The position numbers and the translations under genes were made by a program. Below the pieces are notes generated by a model, which was not told the DNA's origin, did not search any database, and worked only from the letters and a program-made list of their open reading frames with translations. A stretch of DNA of 64,000 nt from Aedes albopictus (Eukaryota; Arthropoda; Insecta; Diptera; Culicidae), in contig NC_085138.1 of the NCBI RefSeq assembly GCF_035046485.1, positions 26,728,878-26,792,877 of the forward strand, read 5' to 3'. Positions within the stretch are counted from its first letter, which is position 1, and every line of letters starts with the position of its first letter. Shown piece by piece: positions 22,601-34,600 of the stretch.

Positions 22601-25600
22601 AATTAGCATAAGTTTATAAAGGGCCTGCTTGGATATTCGACTTCGAGGACGCAAAGTATATGATGGAGTCAAGTTGCTGTTTTTAGATAACTGATGGTGC
22701 CGGCTGAGAGCACCATCGGGTATGTGGAACGGAGTCAGCGAAATTAATGGTTCTACGAAGAGTTCGAGAGTTTAGAGCGATTTTGAAGAAGAACGCAGCA
22801 AAACCCCATTCCCAAGAAAGGCAACCATATGGAATGTGAGAACTTCCGATGCCGAACTATCTTCATTTTGAATGTCACCTACGACATGCTATCCCAAATC
22901 ATCTTCCGCCTTCTATCATCTAAAGCAAATGAACTGAACGAATCCGAAACTTACCGTAAACAACGTCAGGTCGACGACGAACGTCAGCGGGTCATGCTTG
23001 GTTTTCGGCAGCTCCGACAGGAACGTCACCACCGGCAGCCGGCCCATCTTCAGCGTTCGACACCGCGTGTCCAGATCGCGCTTCTGATTGAGGTTGCGGT
23101 TGAAGTTCAGATAGGTCTGCAACCGCTGCTGGCTGCCCTGGCTGGGGCTGTTGAATACGGTCATCGAGATCATGGCATGCTCGTGGTACGCCTCCAGCAG
23201 CGGCTGCCGGTTGTCCGAGTCGTAGATCATGAAGTACTGCTCCAGGAACTGGCGGACAATGTCGGCCCCGGCCGTGTCGCACAGGAAGGACGCCTTGGCC
23301 GAGGGCAGCTTGTGATCGTCCTCCGGAACGTCGAACCCGATCGGCGGCGGGAGATCCATGTTGTCCTGTGCGAAAGGTGGGGGGAAGGGATGTTAGGAAG
23401 GCTAGAAGTTTGACGAGGAACTATGATGAATACTTACCAACTTAATGATCTTGGGCAGTCGCTTGCGAATCTCGCTGGGTAGGAAGATACGTGGAAAAGA
23501 AAGAAAAATCGGTTAATATCCAAAGGTATGGGCGAATTCGAAACCCATACTGTGATAGAAAGACACAGCGATTCAAGTGGCGGCCTGTAAGCTTCCAATC
23601 CAATTTCCAACAATTGGGCAATGTTTTTCTTTATACTTCAGATGCCAAACGCCCCACTGTAAATAAGTATAGTTCAAAAGGAAGCTGCCACAGTTGATCT
23701 TTGTGTTCAGCAGCCGCTTTGAATGCAAGTTTTTCCTGCTTAGTAGTTATGGTGAGCTCGTTCCATTTACAAAAATATCCTAACATGAGATTCTAGAAAA
23801 TTTAAATGACTGTAGACTAAGGTGTTCCTTAGCAGTGCATGTATCCTACATTTTCATCAAGTTTCTCGATGTTGTATTGTCTAAAGTTTTTTTTTTTTCA
23901 AACCATTGTTTTTTGTTTGATTTTCTTTTTTTTTTGTTTGAATATTTTTTTTTTTGCTTTATAGTTTTTTTTATTACTTCTTTTGCTCAAGAAGTCTTTA
24001 CCTCGGATTGATTGCCGATTATTTTCTTCCTTGGTAGATCAAGTTTTACGAATTTACATAATCTGATGTCGCAGTTTTCGAATACAAGTCGATTGTATCT
24101 CGATCGAACTCTCAGCACCGTGTACGGCCCGAGATCCGGAGCGTACGGATGACAGTTCTCGGTTTAGTTTCCCCAACCCCTCCCCCGATTTCATCAGTTC
24201 TCTAGATCAACAGTAACAGTTTCGCTTCTATTTTGCTGACTATGTGCTTACGGTGATCACCGCTTCCATTTCGTGTTATGGTGGTGACATCATTTGTCTT
24301 GTGATGACGTTTGCCGTTGTTGGCGCAGTACTGATCAAACGGCAAGACACATATCGTTGGCAACAAGTTCAGTTTTATCGTGGCTTCATTGTGGCCAAGC
24401 TTTGAATCCAAAGCAGTTATAAAACCTAGATAAAACTTGAATTCTTGGGATTGCACGTTTTCACCCCTTTACCGGAGTGACCACATCTGTTGGTGATCGT
24501 GGATAACGTTTGGAGTGTCTCTGCGCCTGTCTGTCAGCAGGGTTGCCAGCAAATTGCTTCGATATCCACGGAGCAGCGCTGAGCTGGTTTCTAGATTCAA
24601 ATGTGTAGTTGATCAATGTTTTGAGCCGTCAATCCGAGGAAATCTGTTGAGAGCGGTAATCTTTGTTGTTTTTTTTGGGTATTTTTTCGTTTCGAGAAAC
24701 CATCAGAATTACAATATCTGGTAGCTGTTAGTGATCTATGTTCCCTAAGGTCAACCATGCTGACAAATCATCTTAAACTTAACAATTCTTAAACATAACA
24801 CACTTTCAGTAACACTTCTGGTTTTATTACGGTTATAATGACCAAAATGAGATGTTAGAACAGCTTCAAAACCGTTTTAAAACCACAAACGCTACTGAAG
24901 ACCAAATTAGGACAAAACTTGCATTCTTTAAAGCTTTCTAATCTGACAAATAAACTAGATAAGACCAACTGATCAACACTTCCTGAACAACCGTGAGGAT
25001 CGATCGACTGGAGAATTTGTATGAAAATGGAACTGGAAGCTTACAGTCGCCCCAGATGATGCGTGAGAAAAATGCCGAAATGTGTGACCATGACTTGGTT
25101 TTTCAACCAGTGATTGATGAAATAAGGGATTTTTATTTCAAATTATCTAATCCTAATCTAAACAACCGATTCGTTCCCATTTTTATCTTTTTTATTGTGA
25201 GACGTAAAATACGCGGGAAAAACTAGACGAAAAAAAAATGTTAAATACGCTGCCTAATCATAAAACCAAAACAAAATCCATTTGGTTTTGTGATGGTTGT
25301 CAAAGCTTGTTTGAAACTAAGTAGACTTCAAATTGTTACTTGAGGTACCGTGAGGTCGCCATTCACCGCTCATGCCCCATTCACCGCTCATTTTGGGTCA
25401 ATCATACAAAAATGATCAAATGTTATTAAAGTATCGTAACAAAAGTGAATGTAACATGCTGTCACATCAAAAAACTTTCATTTCACCAAGTTTTTATATG
25501 GGTGTACCTGAAATCACGTTCTCAAAAAATATTTCTCACACTGCGCTGCAGGACAACATGGGAACTGTTCAGGGCAAACAGCAGCAGAAATATCCAACGG

Positions 25601-28600
25601 GTGAAACCCGTTAAAGATTCCATTTTGACAAAAAAGGATGAACTGAACGTCATGAATCATCAATACTTTGGTGAATAAAAGTTATTTTGTTTTTATAAAT
25701 GAATAGTTTCTGTGATTCCATGAAAAAATAATCCAGTGAGCGGTGAATGGATCCATTATGAGCGGTGAATGGATGCATGAGCGGTAATAGGAGTCAAGAG
25801 ATAATACATTTGAATTTTTATTTTTTCGAATGTAAACATATTTTACAATCGTTTTATATTTTTTCTATAATAACAACATAATTGTTGAGTTGTTAACGTA
25901 AATTAAAGTGCAATATTCGCAAACGTCGATTTTTAATGTCATATACTTTACGAAAATGCCGTTAAATGAGCGGTGAATGGCGACCTCACGGTACTCAATT
26001 CTTAGGCCTTTGGAAAGCTCTTAATAACTGGATTCGTTGCAAATTAGGCAAGCTATATTGCATGCTTCAAATGGTAGAATGTCCTCTTGAGACAGTCGCT
26101 ATTCTAGTTTTTACCATCGATGTTTACATCTATTCAGGATATCTTACAAGAAGCTCGGCATTAAACCCTAAGGATTTAAACTTCTGGAGATTTCGATAGA
26201 CCTTACATAGGTATTACTATATTGACCTCCGAGTTTATTGATGTTACCATGTATTACAGGCCCGTGGAAACGAATCGGTTGAATTCTATGTTCCGAAAGC
26301 CAATCACCCAATATTATACAGAAAATTTTCGCAAAAACTTCATAATACTACTAAAATCAAACCCATTTGCACTGCCCTCTGAACATCCTGCCCACAGAAT
26401 CCATTGGTCATCGGTCGCAGTAAACCTGTATCCGCTCCAACCGTTCGGATAATCCATCAAGCTCCATGCCACTAGAGTACCACCGGCATCCGCCGGAAAA
26501 TCCAAAGGAGCTACACAGATTTACCTTTCAACCTTTTCCTCAGACACGGGGGACTTCAGGATTCCTCACATAATTCGTCAAAACGAAATGTCATCAAAAA
26601 TCAACATCCACACACACACTAAACACAAGTCACACTTCAACCCATGTCATCATGATCACTAGTAGCACTACTGATGGTTGTCTTCGGTCGGAACACGTTC
26701 GGTCCCACTAGGAACCTAGCACCACTAGGATCACCCGCACTGACCTCACTGACAACAACACATAGAAATAGCAGTAGTAGTAGTAGTAGATTCGGCCTGG
26801 AAGTGGTACCGAACGGACAACAACCACCGGAACCTACGAAATACCTGATGTACACGGTCTGGTCCTTGATGCGGTCCTTCAGCGGGTTGCCCTCCAGGTT
26901 GATCTCCACCAGCGGCAACGCTTTCATACTGTCCAGCGACGTCACGTGCGGGATCTGGAAAGATTTGTAAGGACGACAGTCAGTTATTTGTATACAGTTG
27001 ATATAATGTTGATAAACAACTTCAGAAGGTTATGGGCCCAGTCTCACTCACTGAGGAAGCTATTTGATGGAGAAGTCTTCGCACCGAGCGTCGCGGAAAG
27101 AGGATTGTATCGGCTTAACCGACTAAAAGTCAACAGGGCCGTCGACATGACGATGTGACACAGGCGTATTGGACACCTTAACAAGCAATGTTTGCAGAAG
27201 CTTCAAAAGTTGGAAGATGCAATCCAATCCAAGAAGTCGAATGGTTTATTTCCATGTAGTGTGATAGTCAAGCAAAAGATAAGCTGGATACCATATCCGC
27301 ACATGGACTTGTGCGGGTCTTTTGAAGTTCGCTCGATCGGTAGCAGCGTTCCATCGACGATGCGTAGACATCGAAACTCGATATCCTACGCCATTTTGGT
27401 ATCCAAGATGACAACTTCCGGATGTTGAAGATAATTTCTGGAGTTTAAATAAGGGCGAAAGTAACATGAGAGAGTTCTCTTCATCGACTCTCTCTTCTGC
27501 AAATTAAAGTGATAAGATGCAAATTCAATCGAACTTGTTTACACTTAGACGCTAGATTGCGCTAGATTGCGAGAAGGAGTTTTCTATGGGTTTTCGGGAG
27601 CGTTACAGGGACGCTACTAACGGTTAAGGGGATCCAGGAGCATTCAGAAGGTTTTCAAGAGGTTTGTGGAGGAATTCCAGTTTCAGGGGATTAATAGAAG
27701 GATTCTCAAGGGTGTCACTGAGTCGAAGGCCTCTTCAATAAGTGCTACATCAACATTTCCTGCCCCTATCTCAAGTTACGGTAAAGATGGGCGTGGCCGG
27801 GAATAATGGCATTTGTGCTTTTGGTATTCTTGCATAAGATTGGAGCAAAGTTAACTTCCCGGCCTTGTTCCGAAAAGCAATCTGAGCAAGATTAGCAAAA
27901 GGTACATGAATGTTGTTAGTATCCAATATACGAAGTATACTGTAACTACGCTAACGCTAATGCTATTAATGGCAGGATTCTCAAGGGCATTACAGGGAGT
28001 TTAATGGGGTTTCAGATAGTTTTAAAGAACGTTTCAGGGGGCTGCAGAACATTCCAAGAGGCCCTCAACGTCCATGACACCCCCTTCAACTTCCTAAAAC
28101 ACCCTGAAAAGGTATCAGGTCTTTAAGCCTAAGTATGTTAGGCCAAATGGGGCATTATGTCGACGTTCATTGGGCTGAATAGGTCAGTGAGAGGGAATTC
28201 TAATTTCCTTCATAAACGATGGAACCGTGTGAGCATCATATTATAGTGGCCATTATCATAATCAAATCATTCAACTGGGCTGCCCGTCTTTGACTATAAA
28301 CTCATTTGGCCTAACGTACTTTGACCTAAAGTTATTGGATTCTGTGAAAACCCCAAAAACGTCCCTGACACCTGTTGAAAATCCTTGGCATTGTTGGAAG
28401 CAAGGCGACTAAAAAACTCTAGGAGGTTATGATTAGTCGATTTGTCATTATGAATGTGTGTTGTTCATTCTGTTCTTGTCCTCTGCAGAAGAAGACTGCT
28501 TCAATAGTACGACTACGACCCGCCTCCCATAGGTTATTGGCCCAGGGAAGATCACTGTGAAGATCGAACACGAAGATTACAATGGACGGTGGAATTTTCA

Positions 28601-31600
28601 ATACCAAGAAGTTACGAAGCGGCGGCAGTCTTTGGAGGAACGGATTCTTAAGTTTTCATCTGACGTTTCGGTCGCTATATTGCGACTTCTTCAAGGAATT
28701 TGTAGACAATGGTTCGTTTAACTTCAAACTCTATGTGTTTGAAAAGGAAGAGTGATCTTAAATCACTTGAAACGTGATATTTTGTTCTAATGATGACTAA
28801 TCGCGTGTGCAACGGAGGTTAAATGGAAACTAAACCCAGTCATTGGAGTAGACACTTTAATGGTGATGGCAGCGGATCCTGGATGGTTCTCGGTGAGATT
28901 GTTCTAATTATTTTTGATTAATCTCATTACAACACAATGCAATGAGATACATACGTTCATGGTTTATCCTACATAGGTATCAAACTTAAATCATATATAC
29001 TTTAACCGCTTGTGAAGATCATTAATGAAGACAATTAGATGATCGGAATTGAACCACAAAAACTACACAACAATTAGTGAGATCTTTCCAATATTATTTA
29101 ATTATTTATCTACTAATACACATTTGTTATGTAACTACATATAAGTTGAAAATTCGCTATTTTCAACATCCTTTCATCTATTGGAAGCTGCTTCAGTTCT
29201 GGGCTCTTTCTAAGTTGATGAAGGGATTTATAAATGCTTGCAAGGACTTGGCCAGGTGTGAGGAGCTGAGTGGGTCTATGGCACTGTAGATAGTAGCGAC
29301 ATCAGCAATGTTAATGGATATATTCAACTTTGCAACTCCATCCAAGATTTGTGCAAGTATTCATGCTATGCTATGCTAATGGTTCGTTTAACTTCAAACT
29401 CATTTGACCTAATGACCCATTCGACCTAACTTACTTTGACTTAACGATGCTAGACCCTCTAAAAACTCCGAACACGCCCATGAAACCCGCTGAATATCTT
29501 CTTTAGTACTCTGGTATGTCTCCAGATACCCATTGAAAATCCCTCAAAATCCCCTGTTACGCCCTCGAGACCCTACGAAACCTTTGGAACACCCCTGCAA
29601 ATTCCTTAAATCACTCGTAACGCCTCCGGAAAATCCGGAAAGACCCTACTAAACCCTCGAAAACGCCCTTGAAACGCCTCTGAATTTTTTTTGAAGCTTT
29701 CTGAATCCCCTCCGAATACCCCCTCGAACTCCCTGTAACGCATTTAAGACCTTTCGAAATTTTTTAAAATGACCCTGAATATCCTGGAAGCCCTCTCGGA
29801 CTCTCTTTCAGCAGAGTTGATGTGCACGTACTGTAGTCTCAAAGCGGATAGGTGTGTATACCGACGGGTCGCCAAGTGGCTTAAGAAATCCCCGTACTTG
29901 GACAACAGAACCAATCTTTGCCTTTTTCACCGTTCCGAAAACTCACCTCTGCCCAGAGACATCTGCATAATCATTCTAAACATGTTGATGTCGGGGCTCC
30001 CCTCGATGGCCGTCTTAATGGGTACTGTCGGGATACCATCCGGACCCAGAGCGTTATTCAACTTAAGCGACTTTGATATTGCGATGAGCTCGTCGTTCGT
30101 TCGTCTCCCCTTTGTCGATTTGATCAAAGGGAACGGAAGCCCATGGTCTTTTATCGTGGCGCGTGAACAACGTTGCAACGAAGTCTCCATAGATTGATAG
30201 CGAATCCAGTATAGACGAGAACAGATCTGTCGGCCACCTGGGGGAGCATAACAACTGCAGTAGTACACCGCGTTGATCTTCGCTATGGCGACGCCCTCGT
30301 GCGACGTGAAAATTATTTCCTGGACCGGAATACGACCGGTTGTACAGATCGTCGCTAGCTTGGCCTTGTCCGCTACCCAGTTTCCGTTGTCAGGGGGGAT
30401 GTGGTATGGGTCAGCTAGTAGGACGATGTACCTATATACTTGACACCGAGACTAACTGCAACAATAACTGTTGTGCGGCATCACAGTGGTTCAGGTTTAG
30501 CTGTGTAACTTGCATTATTGTTGGTTGATTCGACCTCCTCGCGTGCGTAAACATTTATGCCCGTCGCGTCAGGCATTTTGGTGCCGTGGTGCATTCCCTG
30601 GCGTTGTCGCATTCTATTCCACACTTCCTGCACGCCCACGATTTATGTCTGGCCTCTGGCGACTCGTAGATGCTGAGCGGGCACATCAATCAGCCAACTC
30701 TAATCTTGCTAACTGCAGTCGCTTTGTTCACCTCCCCCCCTACTGGGAGCTTGATCGTGGAGATCTACGTGCCCGCTGGGCTTTTCCGCAGACGGATCGA
30801 TGCCCTCGATGCATCTACCTCTCACTGCTGTGAGAATAAATTCATTAATCCCTCGGGTCCTGATGCGCCGGATGCTTTTTACACCGCTAGGTGAGAGACG
30901 ATTTTCGCCCCGCATGGCCCTCAGCACCTCGGCGTATGTATCCACCTCAGTGATGAAGATCAGCGCGTCGCTCTCTACACGCTTGTAGGCCGATTTAACC
31001 CTTTCGTTTCCCACTACCTTCTTTTTCCCAACAATGATCCAAAAATTCTCCTTCGGTTGTCCTCCTGGGGCTTGGTTTTCTTGTCTTTGCGCGTTTTACA
31101 ACCTGTTTGAGGGCGTAATTGCTCGCGCTGTCCGGCCTCATCGTCTTCGACGGTCCGCTTGCCCCTGGGGCCACGCCTCTTCGGCAGGTCGAGCTGCATG
31201 GCTTCGTGTGCCATCTTGGCGCTGCTAGCAAAGAAGAATATATCAGTTTTAGTGGAGAGCTTTTTCATGCACGCGTCGACCGCGCTCCTCTCTTCGATTA
31301 GAAGGTCGTACTCCTTCTTGGTTAGGGCTACCGACTTGCGGAGCTTCACTAGACCTTATTTGAGGCCCTGGCTGATGTTACTCCTACCGCTCCCTTAGCC
31401 GATCGTTGATCCTGGATGTTATCTATGCAAGTAGGAAGGCCTCTTGAGGGTTCGCACAGGCCCTACATCCACCCACATGTTTGCCTGGGTATAGGTCGGG
31501 AACGTATTTAAGGGCCTTGGCCTTATGGGACGAAAGACAGCGCCGACATTGCCCCATCTGCCGTTTCAGGCCAGTGTCATCTGACTCTACTAAGCGGATA

Positions 31601-34600
31601 GAATGCCGTCGCTACCAGCTCACTGGTGCATAGTTACCTAAGCGTGTAGCAAATCAGTTACCAACAGGGATGCCATATATACAGATTTATCTATATTATA
31701 CAGACTGCGTTTGTATGGAATACAGATTTTTCATTTGTATAGGATACAGATTTTCCACCCAAATTTTGTATGGGATACAGATTTTTGAACGAGTGATACA
31801 GGTATTCATCTGGCATCGCTGGTTACCAATTCCCAAGCAACCCAACTAACATTTTCAGCGCTATAAGCTTCAGTCATTTGCTTTCTGTTGTGTAACCATC
31901 GAGTAAAAGCAGTTAACGTTGAATAAAAGGAAAGCTAGTCAAATATAAATCATAAGCTAATACACGACTGCAAAACAAGCACCATACAGCTACCAAACTC
32001 GGTTTTCATAAATCCATTGCTTGTCACTGGGGCTGCCTTTACTCTACTCTATTCCAACTCCGGGAGATTTCCCGGAAGATGTGAAAACTTGAACACATCG
32101 AATAGGAGTCCCCACTAACAAAACAGCTACCACAATACAGTACAATTCGTTATACTGACAAATCCCCAAACCAGCAGCGCTTTAAAGGTCGTTATGCGAT
32201 TTCATTACGGCTAGAAGCTGATATAAACATTATTGTCAAAACGAACTTTAAGCGGGATATATAGCTACTACACAAATTCTTTACAGCTATCCATGTCTGT
32301 GCTGTGAAATTATTTGGGTTGCTTTTATTGCACTTTAATTCAATGCCGGAAGATTTGCCGGAAGATGTGCAAATCGAGTAAAAGTCCCAGCCACTATACA
32401 ACAGCTGCTTTTATACAGTACGTTTTGTAATGTTTCCAAAACACAAAACAGCAGCGCTTCGTAGCCGTTCAAAGAACACTCTTTCAGCTAGAAGCTGTGA
32501 AGAAGAATCTGTTGGCGCAACCACACAGCTTGTTCAATGTAAACATTATTGCGTTTGCACAAGCTTTTGCAGCAAGATGAAGTTGGGTAAGGTTTCTTGT
32601 GGCACAATTATGAAGCCTTGTCTGGAGTAAAGCAAAACGGGCTATTTTCTATGTTATTTATATATAGCAGTGTGGCAGCGAGGACATCATCGGGACCAGT
32701 GGATACGGAGATCGGGAGTTCGATTCCAAGTAGCGGCAAGTAATTTAATTATTGAATTTTAAAAGTGATAATTCCAGTTCCACATGTATTGCGTCACGGT
32801 ATCCATAACCTAATTATATTTAATCGTTTAATTTGGGGATGCCGTAAAACTATTATTTAACAACTGCGAAAAGGCTGAAAAAGCGCCTTCTCAAAATGTT
32901 ATTCAGTTAGTGGTTACATAGGAGCCGAGAAAAGAGCTATGACTAGGTGGCACAGAAGCTGATCCGCACAGCACAGTCTTCAAGTAAACATGCACCGTGT
33001 TGCGCTTGGGTACAAAATATATGTGTGCAAGTTCAGCTCGAACTTGCACACGAGTTTGTCGTTATGTTTCAATCAAACTTGTACACCGCGAACCTATGCT
33101 GTACACGAGTGCGTGTACCTATGTTTAAACATTGAGCTTGTACACGGCGTGCACATTGTGTACAGATCGATTCGCGCTCGGTTTTACGTGGTGGAAGATT
33201 TAGACCCGATGCACACGAGCGTTAATTCACGCTGCGTCACAGTGTTCCTGTGGGGTATGCGTTGAAGCGGTGCGGTTGCAGTGCGTTGCGTTATCGTGTG
33301 CATCCTCCCATTTGATTGTGTGTAACTCAGGACAATCTTGTGTGCATTTAATTTTTGATATTTTCATATTAAGTTGAAGTTGTAGGGGCGAAGTTTTTTG
33401 GTAGATCTGGGCCGTAGACTTTTTGTAGGGAGGAGTGGAAGGGTTTGTCTAGCTAAAGTCTACGCTCCATACAAATTTTAATGTTTTTGTATGGACGACA
33501 GTCTACGAGAGAGAGGGGGGGGGGTCTGAAATGGTCAAACGGTCTACGTGATTAATTAACAGCCCCTCACGGACTTACAGATTAGAGGCTTTTGGGCTTG
33601 GACGTTTGTCGTTAGAACCGCTCGGAAGCATGTAGTGAGCACCCAACCTTTAAATTGCTTATGGGTATCCCAGGATCCTGATAACATAGAAAGTTAATGT
33701 CTTCGACAAAGTTGTTTTGCATTCCAAAACGTTTTGGAAGGGTTGTTCAATTATGCTGGGGTTCAATTATGTCTGGGGTCATCAATAAACCACGTGATCT
33801 TTGAAGAGGAGGGGGGGGGGGGGGTCTGTGGTGGAGGTTAGGCCAATAAACACGATACATAGAAACTTTTTTTTGTATGAACATAAGACCACACAGGGGG
33901 GAGGATAGAAAAATGATCACGTGGCCCCCTGCCACTAGACGACGCAAGTAATTGTTGGACCTTTTTTTTCACTTGGTTTACTTGATCCTGGCAAATAGCA
34001 GTTTAATGATCAGTCAAAAAAGAGCAACATTACTAGAAACGCTCTAACTTTATGTAGACTTAACCAATTATGCCCAAATTTGTACCAAATCCAGCTAACT
34101 AGATGGGGGCTGTTCATAAACTACGTAGACTTTTGGTGGGAGTGAGGGAGGGGGGTGCTCTGAGATGACCAAATTTTAGTCCACTTGGTTTCTGAACAGC
34201 CCCTGGAGGAACCAACAGTCAACATTTGAAAATTGCTGGGACACTTCATAAAAAATTAAACCTTCATGAAGATTTTTTGATAATTTATAAAATTTGCAAG
34301 CGGAGTTTCAATCCGAACAAACTTCCATTAGTAAGTCCTTGACGATATAATCAACTTTGCGATATTATCAACTTGTTCTTGAGATATACATGATAGAACT
34401 GTCTCCAGTATCACGTCTGTTTATCTGTGAAACTACATAAATCACAGATAAACAGATGAGACACTGCAGTGTCTGCACTGCCGGTATTGTGATACCATAT
34501 ATCTCAGAATCCTGATTAATTATATAGTTGGTGTCTTCAGCAAAGTTGCTTGGCTGGTTAAGGGCTTACAGATGATGACCATTTGATTCGAAATTCCACC

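Larger units (their letters stand above)
23475..26844 (-). other. Nxf1 intron 3 (cassette-intron position)
   Basis: A 3370 bp intron between the 110 nt and 37 nt exons. In vertebrate NXF1 and Drosophila sbr the intron at this position is known for retained transcripts. Contents seen here: an A-rich (sense strand) tract at 23886-23990 and a MITE at 25348-25991. Whether it is retained in the mosquito cannot be told from sequence. Confidence 0.6.

Noticed and set aside
22829..23413. 194-codon plus-strand ORF
   Set aside because: It is the antisense shadow of Nxf1 exon 5; the minus strand has splice sites and the NTF2-like domain.
29769..30197. 142-codon plus-strand ORF
   Set aside because: It is the antisense of the R1-type LINE RT remnant and has no domain of its own.
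32665..32740. Another tRNA-like B-box (GGAGTTCGATTCC)
   Set aside because: Only the B-box is convincing; no limits, tail or target duplication could be seen.
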